Of a DNA stretch of 64,000 nucleotides, positions 21,865 to 35,300 are shown piece after piece; positions within the stretch are counted from its first letter, which is position 1, and each line of letters starts with the position of its first letter. Source of the stretch: Nemertoderma westbladi (Eukaryota > Xenacoelomorpha > Nemertodermatida > Nemertodermatidae). The notes under the pieces were generated by a model. The model had not been told where the DNA came from. It searched no databases and saw nothing but the letters and a program-made list of their open reading frames with translations. The translations under genes and the position numbers were made by a program. Where the stretch lies: positions 1-64,000 of the forward strand of contig JAUCBJ010008823.1 in the NCBI GenBank assembly GCA_032718475.1. The letters are read 5' to 3'.

Positions 21865-22770
21865 TAAAAATAGACATTATGTCATAGTGATCTCATTGGT
21901 AATATAAAAACTAATTAATCTAAAAATAGAAATCAATGTATAAAATAAAAGTAATACAATTAATTAATTTAAAATAAAGTACAAATGAATAAATAAAGTC
22001 AAATAGAATACAAATAATTAATTAAAATTAGGTACAAATAAATAGTTAAATTGAAAATAACAAAGTTAGAGAAGATGTTAATTTTCAGATAATACGCCCT
22101 CTAGCGGCAGACTATGGAACTGCAGGCGGTTGGATATAGGTAAGAGTAATTAGTAATCAGAGCTGTCACGGGGTGGGGGCAGGGGTGCTTGGATACAACT
22201 ATCATTAATATGCTGTTGCTTGGTTAAAGCTAATTGGGGGGTCAAAGGTTAACGATAAAGCTGTCTGGATATAGATAAGAGTAATTAGTTACCAGTAAGG
22301 GAGCTGTATACCCATAAAGTACAAATGAATAATTAATATAAAATAAAGTACAAATGAATAAATAAAGTAAAATAAATGTACAATTAATTAAAATTAAATA
22401 TAAATAAATAGGTATTAATGAATAAAAGAGCTGCGGTGTCACTTATGACACCCTCTTGAGCCGGCTCTGCGACAGTTGGACATCACTGATGAACCATTGT
22501 GTGTCAGGGCGCTAATCAGTCTGATTAATTAGGATAATCAATTAAACCCTAATTAGGAGTCATATGACACCTGTTAGGGTTTAATTGTACTAATTAATTG
22601 ATGACACCTGTCAATTAGGGTCTAATTAGCCTAATTGGGAGGTGTCACCCAGACAGTCTGGCGCCAATGACACCCAATGACACCCATAGGGTGATAATTG
22701 GGTGTCATATGACACCCAATGGGTGTCAGTTAGGTCCAACTGTCGCAGAGCCGCCCAAGACCCTACTACT
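21865..22770. repeat. right terminal inverted repeat with internal duplication
   Basis: The outer 420 bp (22350-22770) and the inner 200 bp (21865-22065) match the left terminal repeat in inverted orientation. The piece at about 22070-22350 is extra: it repeats AT-rich terminal-repeat sequence and a partial copy of the sequence just inside the left repeat (GTATACAGCTCCC). The right repeat is therefore about 350 bp longer than the left. Confidence 0.85.
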
Positions 22771-22776
22771 TACAGT
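22771..22776. repeat. Polinton target-site duplication, right
   Basis: TACAGT, identical to 7004-7009. Confidence 0.9.
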
Positions 22777-22806
22777 CTTTGAACCTTTCAGTCTTTCTCA
22801 GCAGTA

Positions 22807-22847
22807 CTTTGTGGCTCGTCCCACATAATAAAAACTGAAACTTTGCT
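22807..22847. repeat. 41-bp dispersed repeat, copy 2
   Basis: Partner of 6429-6469. Confidence 0.6.
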
Positions 22848-23417
22848 ATGACAACACACCCGGTTCTTTTAAATTTGCGTGATTTGATTTATGCTCGCAC
22901 CACTATTTGTAAGAAATATTAGAACTTATCTTACAGTATGCCAATGTAGTAATGGTATTAAAATATAATTAAATTAATTTACACTATTAATGCTTCAGCT
23001 AAAAAATCGTTTCAGCTAAAAAATCGTATGTAATAAAAAAAATAAGAATATTTTTAATATGTGTATATGTAATATAGGTATTACTGCTAAGTTAGGCAGT
23101 AGGCCAGAGCGGGCTCCTTAAATACATGCAACTACTGTATTATAGTGTAGGTCAACTATAAAACATTTTGCAATCCACAGTGAGTATCGACTGCAATAGG
23201 ACACAACACACTGCTTTGTGTAACTAAAATTCATTCTCCTGATCCACCCCCTAACATAGCAGAGTGAGTAACCTTATTGTAGATACTGTATACCCTTAGG
23301 AAGCACTGGGAGAGCAATCAGCTTATGGGGTAATACATTAGAAACCAACAGCTTATGTGTGAGTAAACATTGACTTTCCTTATAGCCTACTAGTAAAACT
23401 TGGCAACCAATACGTTT
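22848..23417. other. non-coding, nothing recognised
   Basis: AT-rich; a GAGCGGGCTCCTT near 23106 resembles the ends of the following repeat. Confidence 0.4.
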
Positions 23418-24413
23418 TACTATGACTGTGTATAACATATTAAGCCATATTTCATCATGAACACCAGCTGTTATTTTACCATTGCTTTTAATTTCGCGAC
23501 AAAACAATGTCAAAAAACTAAATATATCGAATACCACACATAGAATCGATCTGAAATTTTGTAACGCGATTATGAACCTCAAAAGCAATGTACTTGCAAA
23601 ATTTCATCAAAATCGCCAGGCAGGAAGTGCCTTAACCTAGATAATTATCAGTCAGTCAGTGTCAGTCAATGTAATGTATCCTGAAGATTCTTACAGTAAG
23701 TATCCCGCTGTCAAGCGGGCTCCTAAGACTGTGTATAACATATTAAGCCATATTTCATCATGAACACCAGCTGTTATTTTACCATTGCTTTTAATTTCGC
23801 GACAAAACAATGTCAAAAAACTAAATATATCGAATACCACACATAGAATCGATCTGAAATTTTGTAACGCGATTATGAACCTCAAAAGCAATGTACAGTA
23901 CTTGCAAAATTTCATCAAAATCGCCAGGCAGGAAGTGCCTTAACCTAGATAATTATCAGTCAGTCAGTGTCAGTCAATGTAATGTATCCTGAAGATTCTT
24001 ACAGTAAGTATCCCGCTGTCAAGATAATTATCAGTCAGTCAGTGTCAGTCGATGTAATGTATCCTGAAGATTCTTACAGTAAGTATCCCGCTGTCAAGCG
24101 GGCTCCTAAGACTGTGTATAACATATTAAGCCATATTTCTTCATGAACACCAGCTGTTATTTTACCATTGCTTTTAATTTCGCGACAAAACAATGTCAAA
24201 AAACTAAATATATCGAATACCACACATAGAATCGATCTGAAATTTTGTAACGCGATTATGAACCTCAAAAGCAATGTACTTGCAAAATTTCATCAAAATC
24301 GCCAGGCAGGAAGTGCCTTAACCTAGATAATTATCAGTCAGTCAGTGTCAGTCAATGTAATGTATCCTGAAGATTCTTACAGTAAGTATCCCGCTGTCAA
24401 GCGGGCTCCTTTA
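23418..24413. repeat. tandem triplicate of a 310-bp dispersed repeat
   Basis: Three near-identical copies start near 23418, 23728 and 24110. Each ends with GTCAGTCAGTGTCAGTC, TCTTACAGTAAGTATCC and a perfect 6-bp hairpin (CCCGCT GTCA AGCGGG). The spacing before the third copy is enlarged by an extra 70-bp duplication of the tail (about 24022-24095). The terminal hairpin and subterminal GTCAGT runs recall non-autonomous Helitron-like families of invertebrates. Small ORFs inside are not genes. Confidence 0.75.
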
Positions 24414-24542
24414 ATTCTGCTTTATCCAAGGCTTGCATGGAGGGTGGGAGGAGTTTACATATTGATTGCGATTGATATTTGATTGGGGATTAGATTGTCT
24501 TTTAGTTTTTTGGTTTTGTTGTCTTATAGACGGTCTTCTTAC

Positions 24543-24564
24543 AGCCAGCTTGCTGGCTTTCTAG
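24543..24564 (+). mobile_element. Helitron-like 3' terminus (plus orientation)
   Basis: Perfect 7-bp hairpin, two T, then CTAG followed by T, the arrangement of a Helitron 3' end. Same hairpin as 6329-6350 on the opposite strand. Confidence 0.4.
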
Positions 24565-26009
24565 TGTATAATTATATAAATATTTCTACCGCAATCAATT
24601 TATGACAACTCTCAATCGTGATGTAATTAATAATAAGGGCTTTGCTTATATTAATGGTCTGAAATATCGCCATATATTAATTATTTAGTAAATCAGAGGT
24701 AAGACAACACACGAATCTAATACAATTGTCCAGATTATCACTAATCTTAATTGTAGAGACCCACCTTGTTATGGCGCGTGTAAAACCTTCTTGATTTCGT
24801 AATATCGGCGATATATTAAACAAATAAGAGAGTAAATTGAGTTTAACGACAGAATATCAATTAATAATATTAAAATGTTAACGACAAAGATACAAAGCTT
24901 ACATAAAGGCATGTAATAAACACTGATCGTCAGTAATCTGATCAGTGTGTCTAAGGACCTGCATGGGAAGCAACTCTTCTGCAGGACACAAAGTAAACAA
25001 GTGGATAAATGGCCAACCAGCGAACATTATATACTAGGTTCACTTAATACAATAATTTGGACCAATAAGACATCACGTATCTCATTGAGGCTTAACAGGC
25101 TCAATAAATCAGTTCGAATATGGGTATAATAGCACTAGGTGGCGTAAGAACCCTTACTAAAGAATAATTCAATAGAAATAATTAATATGACACCGCAACT
25201 GGTCCTTTATCAATAAAAATATAGTTTTTGAATAAAATTGGTAAAATAAGTAATTTAAAGGCAGAATTTATGACTTCAGCAACATGTTGAGTGAAAATAT
25301 AAAAGTAGGGAATTTCAATTTAGTGATGAAAAACTTATTGGTGCAAACTGAGAAAATGGATTTTACATACAGAAGAGAGACATGAAATTCAGCCATAAAT
25401 ACTGTTGTTCATGTTTATTCAAATAAGATGTGCATTTTTGGTCTCTGCTGTTCTTATCCCTTTGGTAATTGTTTTAATTTTTCATATTAATTAATGAAAA
25501 TATTGTAAATTGCCAAAAATTTTCCAAAAAGGTTTTAAAAATTTGAATAATTTTTTATATATAGAAAAAGTAAATATAAATTTTTTAAAAATTTCCAATT
25601 TCAAAAGTATTGTATTCTTTTGAAAAAGCATTCGATATTGAAACTTATCTCACAACATGGAAGTCCGTTATCAATTTTCAAAAATTTCACTTATTGAATG
25701 TTTTTTGAGATAAAAGTTTTTTTTCACATAAGGAGATTATCGCAAATCCATCTCGGCAAATTAATTATGTTAATTTTCAATTAGGGGAAAGCCGCAGATT
25801 ACTATAGTACGATATTCTAACCAAAACCAAAAAATGTAATATATCATCTTACAGAGTTTCATTTTTGAGAGTAATCAGATGTTATTTACATAGATTTTCG
25901 ACTGCAGATGGATGTATGATTGTGTCGAAAATCCCCATCACAGCACAGCTATCTTTAAAATAAATCATTTATTAATAATTTACCAATTTATTGCTGATTA
26001 TTTATTTAG
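24565..26009 (+). other. upstream intron of the TBC1D30 gene or intergenic
   Basis: AT-rich, no exon recognised. The piece just before 26009 lacks a strong polypyrimidine tract but ends in TTTATTTAG, the probable 3' splice site. Confidence 0.45.
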
Positions 26010-26368
26010 ATTCAGTTTGGATCCTCCGTCTATTAAGACAAAAGGCTACCGACAGTGGCTGGACGCCTTACGGGCGATGGCTCGGTTACCCCACGGTCTA
26101 CCCGGCCAATGGAGGAAGACCATATGGTTGAAGTTAGCTGAGAGTCACATAGTAGCCAGCGAGATCGACTGGCCTCGGTGTGTGCGGATCGCATTCAATG
26201 ACCGGAGTAATCCAGACGACGATAAACTTGGATCCCAAATCGTAAAAGATCTCCATCGGACTGGCTGCGCGGGTTTCTGTGAGGAAGATGATGAACAGAA
26301 CAGAGCGCTACTTAAACGGGTTCTATTGGCCTACGCTAGGTGGAACAAAATCATTGGATATTGCCAAG
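26010..26368 (+). CDS. TBC1D30: TBC1D30-type RabGAP, TBC-domain exon with both catalytic fingers
   Basis: The first exon of this gene visible in the window; upstream exons were not found. It encodes the N-terminal half of a TBC (Tre2-Bub2-Cdc16) domain, which stimulates GTP hydrolysis by Rab GTPases. The arginine-finger motif I-x-x-D-x-x-R is present (IVKDLHR), and the exon ends exactly after the glutamine-finger motif Y-x-Q (GYCQ). The 3' splice site is TTTATTTAG at 26009, with TTCAG at 26015 an alternative; both give the same phase. The donor is AAG|GTAAGT at 26369, phase 1. The last 35 bases of the exon and its donor are the seed of the huge downstream array. The family call rests on the TBC core and on the C-terminal features in the last exon. 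Confidence 0.85.
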
Positions 26369-29300
26369 GTAAGTGAGTTCTTTTAGTTGACGCTAGGTGG
26401 AACAAAATCATTGGATATTGCCAAGGAAAGTGAGTTCTTTTAGTTGACGCTAGGTGGAACAAAATCATTGGATATTGCCAAGGTAAGTGAGTTCTTTTAG
26501 TTGACGCTAGGTGGAACAAAATCATTGGATATTGCCAAGGTAAGTGAGTTCTTTTAGTTGACGCTAGGTGGAACAAAATCATTGGATATTGCCAAGGTAA
26601 GTGAGTTCTTTTAGTTGACGCTAGGTGAAACAAAATCATTGGATATTGCCAAGGTAAGTGAGTTCTTTTAGTTGACGCTAGGTGGAACAAAATCATTGGA
26701 TATTGCCAAGGTAAGTGAGTTCTTTTAGTTGACGCTAGGTGAAACAAAATCATTGGATATTGCCAAGGTAAGTGAGTTCTTTTAGTTGACGCTAGGTGGA
26801 ACAAAATCATTGGATATTGCCAAGGAAAGTGAGTTCTTTTAGTTGACGCTAGGTGGAACAAAATCATTGGATATTGCCAAGGTAAGTGAGTTCTTTTAGT
26901 TGACGCTAGGTGGAACAAAATCATTGGATATTGCCAAGGTAAGTGAGTTCTTTTAGTTGACGCTAGGTGGAACAAAATCATTGGATATTGCCAAGGAAAG
27001 TGAGTTCTTTTAGTTGACGCTAGGTGGAACAAAATCATTGGATATTGCCAAGGTAAGTGAGTTCTTTTAGTTGACGCTAGGTGGAACAAAATCATTGGAT
27101 ATTGCCAAGGTAAGTGAGTTCTTTTAGTTGACGCTAGGTGGAACAAAATCATTGGATATTGCCAAGGTAAGTGAGTTCTTTTAGTTGACGCTAGGTGGAA
27201 CAAAATCATTGGATATTGCCAAGGAAAGTGAGTTCTTTTAGTTGACGCTAGGTGGAACAAAATCATTGGATATTGCCAAGGTAAGTGTGTTCTTTTAGTT
27301 GACGCTAGGTGGAACAAAATCATTGGATATTGCCAAGGTAAGTGAGTTCTTTTAGTTGACGCTAGGTGGAACAAAATCATTGGATATTGCCAAGGTAAGT
27401 GAGTTCTTTTAGTTGACGCTAGGTGGAACAAAATCATTGGATATTGCCAAGGTAAGTGTGTTCTTTTAGTTGACGCTAGGTGGAACAAAATCATTGGATA
27501 TTGCCAAGGTAAGTGAGTTCTTTTAGTTGACGCTAGGTGGAACAAAATCATTGGATATTGCCAAGGTAAGTGAGTTCTTTTAGTTGACGCTAGGTGGAAC
27601 AAAATCATTGGATATTGCCAAGGAAAGTGAGTTCTTTTAGTTGACGCTAGGTGGAACAAAATCATTGGATATTGCCAAGGTAAGTGAGTTCTTTTAGTTG
27701 ACGCTAGGTGGAACAAAATCATTGCATATTGCCAAGGTAAGTGAGTTCTTTTAGTTGACGCTAGGTGGAACAAAATCATTGGATATTGCCAAGGAAAGTG
27801 AGTTCTTTTAGTTGACGCTAGGTGGAACAAAATCATTGGATATTGCCAAGGTAAGTGAGTTCTTTTAGTTGACGCTAGGTGGAACAAAATCATTGGATAT
27901 TGCCAAGGTAAGTGAGTTCTTTTAGTTGACGCTAGGTGTAACAAAATCATTGGATATTGCCAAGGTAAGTGAGTTCTTTTAGTTGACGCTAGGTGGAACA
28001 AAATCATTGGATATTGCCAAGGTAAGTGAGTTCTTTTAGTTGACGCTAGGTGGAACAAAATCATTGGATATTGCCAAGGTAAGTGAGTTCTTTTAGTTGA
28101 CGCTAGGTGGAACAAAATTATTGGATATTGCCAAGGTAAGTGAGTTCTTTTAGTTGACGCTAGGTGGAACAAAATCATTGGATATTGCCAAGGTAAGTGA
28201 GTTCTTTTAGTTGACGCTAGTTGGAACAAAATCATTGGATATTGCCAAGATAAGTGAGTTATTTTAGTTGACGCTAGGTGGAATAAAATCATCGGATATT
28301 GCCAAGGTAAGTGTGTTCTTTTAGTTGACGCTAGGTGGAACAAAATCATTGGATATTGCCAAGGTAAGTGAGTTCTTTTAGTTGACGCTAGGTGGAACAA
28401 AATCATTGGATATTGCCAAGGAAAGTGAGTTCTTTTAGTTGACGCTAGGTGGAACAAAATCATCGGATATTGCCAAGGAAAGTGAGTTCTTTTAGTTGAC
28501 GCTAGGTGGAACAAAATCATTGGATATTGCCAAGGTAAGTGAGTTCTCTTAGTTGACGCTAGGTGGAACAAAATCATTGGATATTGCCAAGGTAAGTGAG
28601 TTCTTTTAGTTGACGCTAGGTGGAACAAAATCGTTGGATAGTGCCAAGGTAAGTGAGTTCTTTTAGTTGACGCTAGGTGGAACAAAATCATTGGATATTG
28701 CCAAGGAAAGTGAGTTCTTTTATTTGACGCTAGGTGGAACAAAATCATTGGATATTGCCAAGGAAAGTGAGTTCTTTTAGTTGACGCTAGGTGGAACAAA
28801 ATCATTGGATATTGCCAAGGTAAGTGAGTTCTTTTAGTTGACGCTAGGTGGAACAAAATCATCGGATATTGCCAAGGTAAGTGAGTTCTTTTAGTTGACG
28901 CTAGGTGGAACAAAATCATTGGATAGTGCCAAGGTAAGTGAGTTCTTTTAGTTGACGCTAGGTGGAACAAAATCATTGGATATTGCCAAGGAAAGTGAGT
29001 TCTTTTAGTTGACGCTAGGTGGAACAAAATCATCGGATATTGCCAAGGAAAGTGAGTTCTTTTAGTTGACGCTAGGTGGAACAAAATCATTGGATATTGC
29101 CAAGGTAAGTGAGTTCTTTTAGTTGACGCTAGGTGGAACAAAATCATTGGATATTGCCAAGGAAAGTGAGTTCTTTTAGTTGACGCTAGGTGGAACAAAA
29201 TCATTGGATATTGCCAAGGTAAGTGAGTTCTTTTAGTTGACGCTAGGTGGAACAAAATCATTGGATAGTGCCAAGATAAGTGAGTTCTTTTAGTTGACGC

Positions 29301-32300
29301 TAGGTGGAACAAAATCATTGGATATTGCCAAGGAAAGTGAGTTCTTTTAGTTGACGCTAGGTGGAACAAAATCATCGGATATTGCCAAGGTAAGTGAGTT
29401 CTTTTAGTTGACGCTATGTGGAACAAAATCATTGGATATTGCCAAGGTAAGTGAGTTCTTTTAGTTGACGCTAGGTGGAACAAAATCATTGGATATTGCC
29501 AAGGAAAGTGAGTTCTTTTAGTTGACGCTAGGTGGAACAAAATCATTGGATAGTGCCAAGGTAAGTGAGTTCTTTTAGTTGACGCTAGGTGGAACAAAAT
29601 CATTGGATATTGCCAAGGAAAGTGAGTTCTTTTAGTTGACGCTAGGTGGAACAAAATCATTGGATATTGCCAAGGAAAGTGAGTTCTTTTAGTTGACGCT
29701 AGGTGGAACAAAATCATTGGATATTGCCAAGGTAAGTGAGTTCTTTTAGTTGACGCTAGGTGGAACAAAATCATTGGATATTGCCAAGGAAAGTGAGTTC
29801 TTTTAGTTGACGCTAGTTGGAACAAAATCATTGGATATTGCCAAGGAAAGTGAGTTCTTTTAGTTGACGCTAGGTGGAACAAAATCATTGGATAGTGCCA
29901 AGGTAAGTGAGTTCTTTTAGTTCACGCTAGGTGGAACAAAATCATTGGTTATTGCCAAGGTAAGTGAGTTCTTTTAGTTGACGCTAGGTGGAACAAAATC
30001 ATTGGATATTGCCAAGGTAAGTGAGTTCTTTTAGTTGACGCTAGGTGGAACAAAATCATTGGATAGTGCCAAGGTAAGTGAGTTCTTTTAGTTGACGCTA
30101 GGTGGAACAAAATCATTGGATATTGCCAAGATAAGTGAGTTCTTTTAGTTGACGCTAGGTGGAACAAAATCATTGGATATTGCCAAGGAAAGTGAGTTCT
30201 TTTAGTTGACGCTAGGTGGAACAAAATCATTGGATAGTGCCAAGGTAAGTGAGTTCTTTTAGTTGACGCTAGGTGGAACAAAATCATTGGATATTGCCAA
30301 GATAAGTGAGTTCTTTTAGTTGACGCTAGGTGGAACAAAATCATTGGATATTGCCAAGGAAAGTGAGTTCTTTTAGTTGACGCTAGGTGGAACAAAATCA
30401 TTGGATAGTGCCAAGGTAAGTGAGTTCTTTTAGTTGACGCTAGGTGGAACAAAATCATTGGATATTGCCAAGGAAAGTGAGTTCTTTTAGTTGACGCTAG
30501 GTGGAACAAAATCATTGGATAGTGCCAAGGTAAGTGAGTTCTTTTAGTTGACGCTAGGTGGAACAAAATCATTGGATATTGCCAAGGTAAGTGAGTTCTT
30601 TTAGTTGACGCTAGGTGGAACAAAATCATTGGATATTGCCAAGGTAAGTGAGTTCTTTTAGTTGACGCTAGGTGGAACAAAATCATTGGATATTGCCAAG
30701 GTAAGTGAGTTCTTTTAGTTGACGCTAGGTGGAACAAAATCATTGGATATTGCCAAGGTAAGTGAGTTCTTTTAGTTGACGCTAGGTGGAACAAAATCAT
30801 TGGATAGTGCCAAGGTAAGTGAGTTCTTTTAGTTGACGCTAGGTGGAACAAAATCATTGGATATTGCCAAGGTAAGTGAGTTCTTTTAGTTGACGCTAGG
30901 TGGAACAAAATCATTGGATAGTGCCAAGGTAAGTGAGTTCTTTTAGTTGACGCTAGGTGGAACAAAATCATTGGATATTGCCAAGGTAAGTGAGTTCTTT
31001 TAGTTGACGCTAGGTGGAACAAAATCATTGGATATTGCCAAGGTAAGTGAGTTCTTTTAGTTGACGCTAGGTGGAACAAAATCATTGGATATTGCCAAGG
31101 TAAGTGAGTTCTTTTAGTTGACGCTAGGTGGAACAAAATCATTGGATATTGCCAAGGTAAGTGAGTTCTTTTAGTTGACGCTAGGTGGAACAAAATCATT
31201 GGATAGTGCCAAGGTAAGTGAGTTATTTTAGTTGACGCTAGGTGGAACAAAATCATTGGATATTGCCAAGGAAAGTGAGTTCTTTTAGTTGACGCTAGGT
31301 GGAACAAAATCATCGGATATTGCCAAGGTAAGTGAGTTCTTTTAGTTGACGCTAGGTGGAACAAAATCATTGGATATTGCCAAGGTAAGTGAGTTCTTTT
31401 AGTTGACGCTAGGTGGAACAAAATCATTGGATATTGCCAAGGAAAGTGAGTTCTTTTAGTTGACGCTAGGTGGAACAAAATCATTGGATATTGCCAAGGT
31501 AAGTGAGTTCTTTTAGTTGACGCTAGGTGGAACAAAATCATTGGATAGTGCCAAGGTAAGTGAGTTCTTTTAGTTGACGCTAGGTGGAACAAAATCATTG
31601 GATATTGCCAAGGTAAGTGAGTTCTTTTAGTTGACGCTAGGTGGAACAAAATCATTGGATAGTGCCAAGGTAAGTGAGTTCTTTTAGTTGACGCTAGGTG
31701 GAACAAAATCATTGGATATTGCCAAGGAAAGTGAGTTCTTTTAGTTGACGCTAGGTGGAACAAAATCATCGGATATTGCCAAGGTAAGTGAGTTCTTTTA
31801 GTTGACGCTAGGTGGAACAAAATCATTGGATATTGCCAAGGAAAGTGAGTTCTTTTAGTTGACGCTAGGTGGAACAAAATCATTGGATATTGCCAAGGTA
31901 AGTGAGTTCTTTTAGTTGACGCTAGGTGGAACAAAATCATTGGATATTGCCAAGGTAAGTGAGTTCTTTTAGTTGACGCTAGGTGGAACAAAATCATTGG
32001 ATAGTGCCAAGGTAAGTGAGTTCTTTTAGTTGACGCTAGGTGGAACAAAATCATTGGATATTGCCAAGGAAAGTGAGTTCTTTTAGTTGACGCTAGGTGG
32101 AACAAAATCATCGGATATTGCCAAGGTAAGTGAGTTCTTTTAGTTGACGCTAGGTGGAACAAAATCATTGGATATTGCCAAGGAAAGTGAGTTCTTTTAG
32201 TTGACGCTAGGTGGAACAAAATCATCGGATATTGCCAAGGTAAGTGAGTTCTTTTAGTTGACGCTAGGTGGAACAAAATCATTGGATATTGCCAAGGTAA

Positions 32301-35300
32301 GTGAGTTCTTTTAGTTGACGCTAGGTGGAACAAAATCATTGGATAGTGCCAAGGTAAGTGAGTTCTTTTAGTTGACGCTAGGTGGAACAAAATCATTGGA
32401 TATTGCCAAGGAAAGTGAGTTCTTTTAGTTGACGCTAGGTGGAACAAAATCATCGGATATTGCCAAGGTAAGTGAGTTCTTTTAGTTGACGCTAGGTGGA
32501 ACAAAATCATTGGATATTGCCAAGGAAAGTGAGTTCTTTTAGTTGACGCTAGGTGGAACAAAATCATTGGATATTGCCAAGGTAAGTGAGTTCTTTTAGT
32601 TGACGCTAGGTGGAACAAAATCATTGGATAGTGCCAAGGTAAGTGAGTTCTTTTAGTTGACGCTAGGTGGAACAAAATCATTGGATATTGCCAAGGTAAG
32701 TGAGTTCTTTTAGTTGACGCTAGGTGGAACAAAATCATTGGATAGTGCCAAGGTAAGTGAGTTCTTTTAGTTGACGCTAGGTGGAACAAAATCATTGGAT
32801 ATTGCCAAGGAAAGTGAGTTCTTTTAGTTGACGCTAGGTGGAACAAAATCATTGGATATTGCCAAGGAAAGTGAGTTCTTTTAGTTGACGCTAGGTGGAA
32901 CAAAATCATTGGATATTGCCAAGGTAAGTGAGTTCTTTTAGTTGACGCTAGGTGGAACAAAATCATTGGATATTGCCAAGGTAAGTGAGTTCTTTTAGTT
33001 GACGCTAGGTGGAACAAAATCATCGGATATTGCCAAGGTAAGTGAGTTCTTTTAGTTGACGCTAGGTGGAACAAAATCATTGGATAGTGCCAAGGTAAGT
33101 GAGTTCTTTTAGTTGACGCTAGGTGGAACAAAATCATTGGATATTGCCAAGGAAAGTGAGTTCTTTTAGTTGACGCTAGGTGGAACAAAATCATCGGATA
33201 TTGCCAAGGAAAGTGAGTTCTTTTAGTTGACGCTAGGTGGAACAAAATCATTGGATATTGCCAAGGTAAGTGAGTTCTTTTAGTTGACGCTAGGTGGAAC
33301 AAAATCATTGGATATTGCCAAGGAAAGTGAGTTCTTTTAGTTGACGCTAGGTGGAACAAAATCATTGGATATTGCCAAGGTAAGTGAGTTCTTTTAGTTG
33401 ACGCTAGGTGGAACAAAATCATTGGATAGTGCCAAGGTAAGTGAGTTCTTTTAGTTGACGCTAGGTGGAACAAAATCATTGGATATTGCCAAGGAAAGTG
33501 AGTTCTTTTAGTTGACGCTAGGTGGAACAAAATCATTGGATATTGCCAAGGTAAGTGAGTTCTTTTAGTTGACGCTAGGTGGAACAAAATCATTGGATAT
33601 TGCCAAGGTAAGTGAGTTCTTTTAGTTGACGCTAGGTGGAACAAAATCATTGGATATTGCCAAGGAAAGTGAGTTCTTTTAGTTGACGCTAGGTGGAACA
33701 AAATCATTGGATATTGCCAAGGTAAGTGAGTTCTTTTAGTTGACGCTAGGTGGAACAAAATCATTGGATATTGCCAAGGTAAGTGAGTTCTTTTAGTTGA
33801 CGCTAGGTGGAACAAAATCATTGGATATTGCCAAGGAAAGTGAGTTCTTTTAGTTGACGCTAGGTGGAACAAAATCATTGGATATTGCCAAGGTAAGTGA
33901 GTTCTTTTAGTTGACGCTAGGTGGAACAAAATCATTGGATATTGCCAAGGAAAGTGAGTTCTTTTAGTTGACGCTAGGTGGAACAAAATCATTGGATATT
34001 GCCAAGGAAAGTGAGTTCTTTTAGTTGACGCTAGGTGGAACAAAATCATTGGATAGTGCCAAGGTAAGTGAGTTCTTTTAGTTGACGCTAGGTGGAACAA
34101 AATCATTGGATATTGCCAAGGTAAGTGAGTTCTTTTAGTTGACGCTAGGTGGAACAAAATCATTGGATATTGCCAAGGTAAGTGAGTTCTTTTAGTTGAC
34201 GCTAGGTGGAACAAAATCATTGGATAGTGCCAAGGTAAGTGAGTTCTTTTAGTTGACGCTAGGTGGAACAAAATCATTGGATATTGCCAAGGATAAGTGA
34301 GTTCTTTTAGTTGACGCTAGGTGGAACAAAATCATTGGATATTGCCAAGGAAAGTGAGTTCTTTTAGTTGACGCTAGGTGGAACAAAATCATTGGATAGT
34401 GCCAAGGTAAGTGAGTTCTTTTAGTTGACGCTAGGTGGAACAAAATCATTGGATATTGCCAAGGTAAGTGAGTTCTTTTAGTTGACGCTAGGTGGAACAA
34501 AATCATTGGATATTGCCAAGGAAAGTGAGTTCTTTTAGTTGACGCTAGGTGGAACAAAATCATTGGATAGTGCCAAGGTAAGTGAGTTCTTTTAGTTGAC
34601 GCTAGGTGGAACAAAATCATTGGATATTGCCAAGGAAAGTGAGTTCTTTTAGTTGACGCTAGGTGGAACAAAATCATTGGATAGTGCCAAGGTAAGTGAG
34701 TTCTTTTAGTTGACGCTAGGTGGAACAAAATCATTGGATATTGCCAAGGTAAGTGAGTTCTTTTAGTTGACGCTAGGTGGAACAAAATCATTGGATATTG
34801 CCAAGGTAAGTGAGTTCTTTTAGTTGACGCTAGGTGGAACAAAATCATTGGATATTGCCAAGGTAAGTGAGTTCTTTTAGTTGACGCTAGGTGGAACAAA
34901 ATCATTGGATATTGCCAAGGTAAGTGAGTTCTTTTAGTTGACGCTAGGTGGAACAAAATCATTGGATAGTGCCAAGGTAAGTGAGTTCTTTTAGTTGACG
35001 CTAGGTGGAACAAAATCATTGGATATTGCCAAGGTAAGTGAGTTCTTTTAGTTGACGCTAGGTGGAACAAAATCATTGGATAGTGCCAAGGTAAGTGAGT
35101 TCTTTTAGTTGACGCTAGGTGGAACAAAATCATTGGATATTGCCAAGGTAAGTGAGTTCTTTTAGTTGACGCTAGGTGGAACAAAATCATTGGATATTGC
35201 CAAGGTAAGTGAGTTCTTTTAGTTGACGCTAGGTGGAACAAAATCATTGGATATTGCCAAGGTAAGTGAGTTCTTTTAGTTGACGCTAGGTGGAACAAAA

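Larger units (their letters stand above)
7010..22770. mobile_element. Maverick/Polinton DNA transposon, 15.8 kb
   Basis: The element is bounded by long terminal inverted repeats beginning AGTAGTAGGGTC and by 6-bp target duplications, and it is 15,761 bp long, within the usual 15-20 kb of the group. It encodes a protein-primed family B DNA polymerase on the plus strand and several minus-strand genes reading inward from the right end. Genes normally expected in the group (retroviral-type integrase, HerA/FtsK-type packaging ATPase, cysteine protease, recognisable capsid genes) were not found, so this copy is probably defective or a strongly divergent lineage. The intact termini and duplications suggest fairly recent mobility, whereas the polymerase and a zinc-finger gene are frameshifted. 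About 5 kb of the interior is repeats. Confidence 0.9.
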
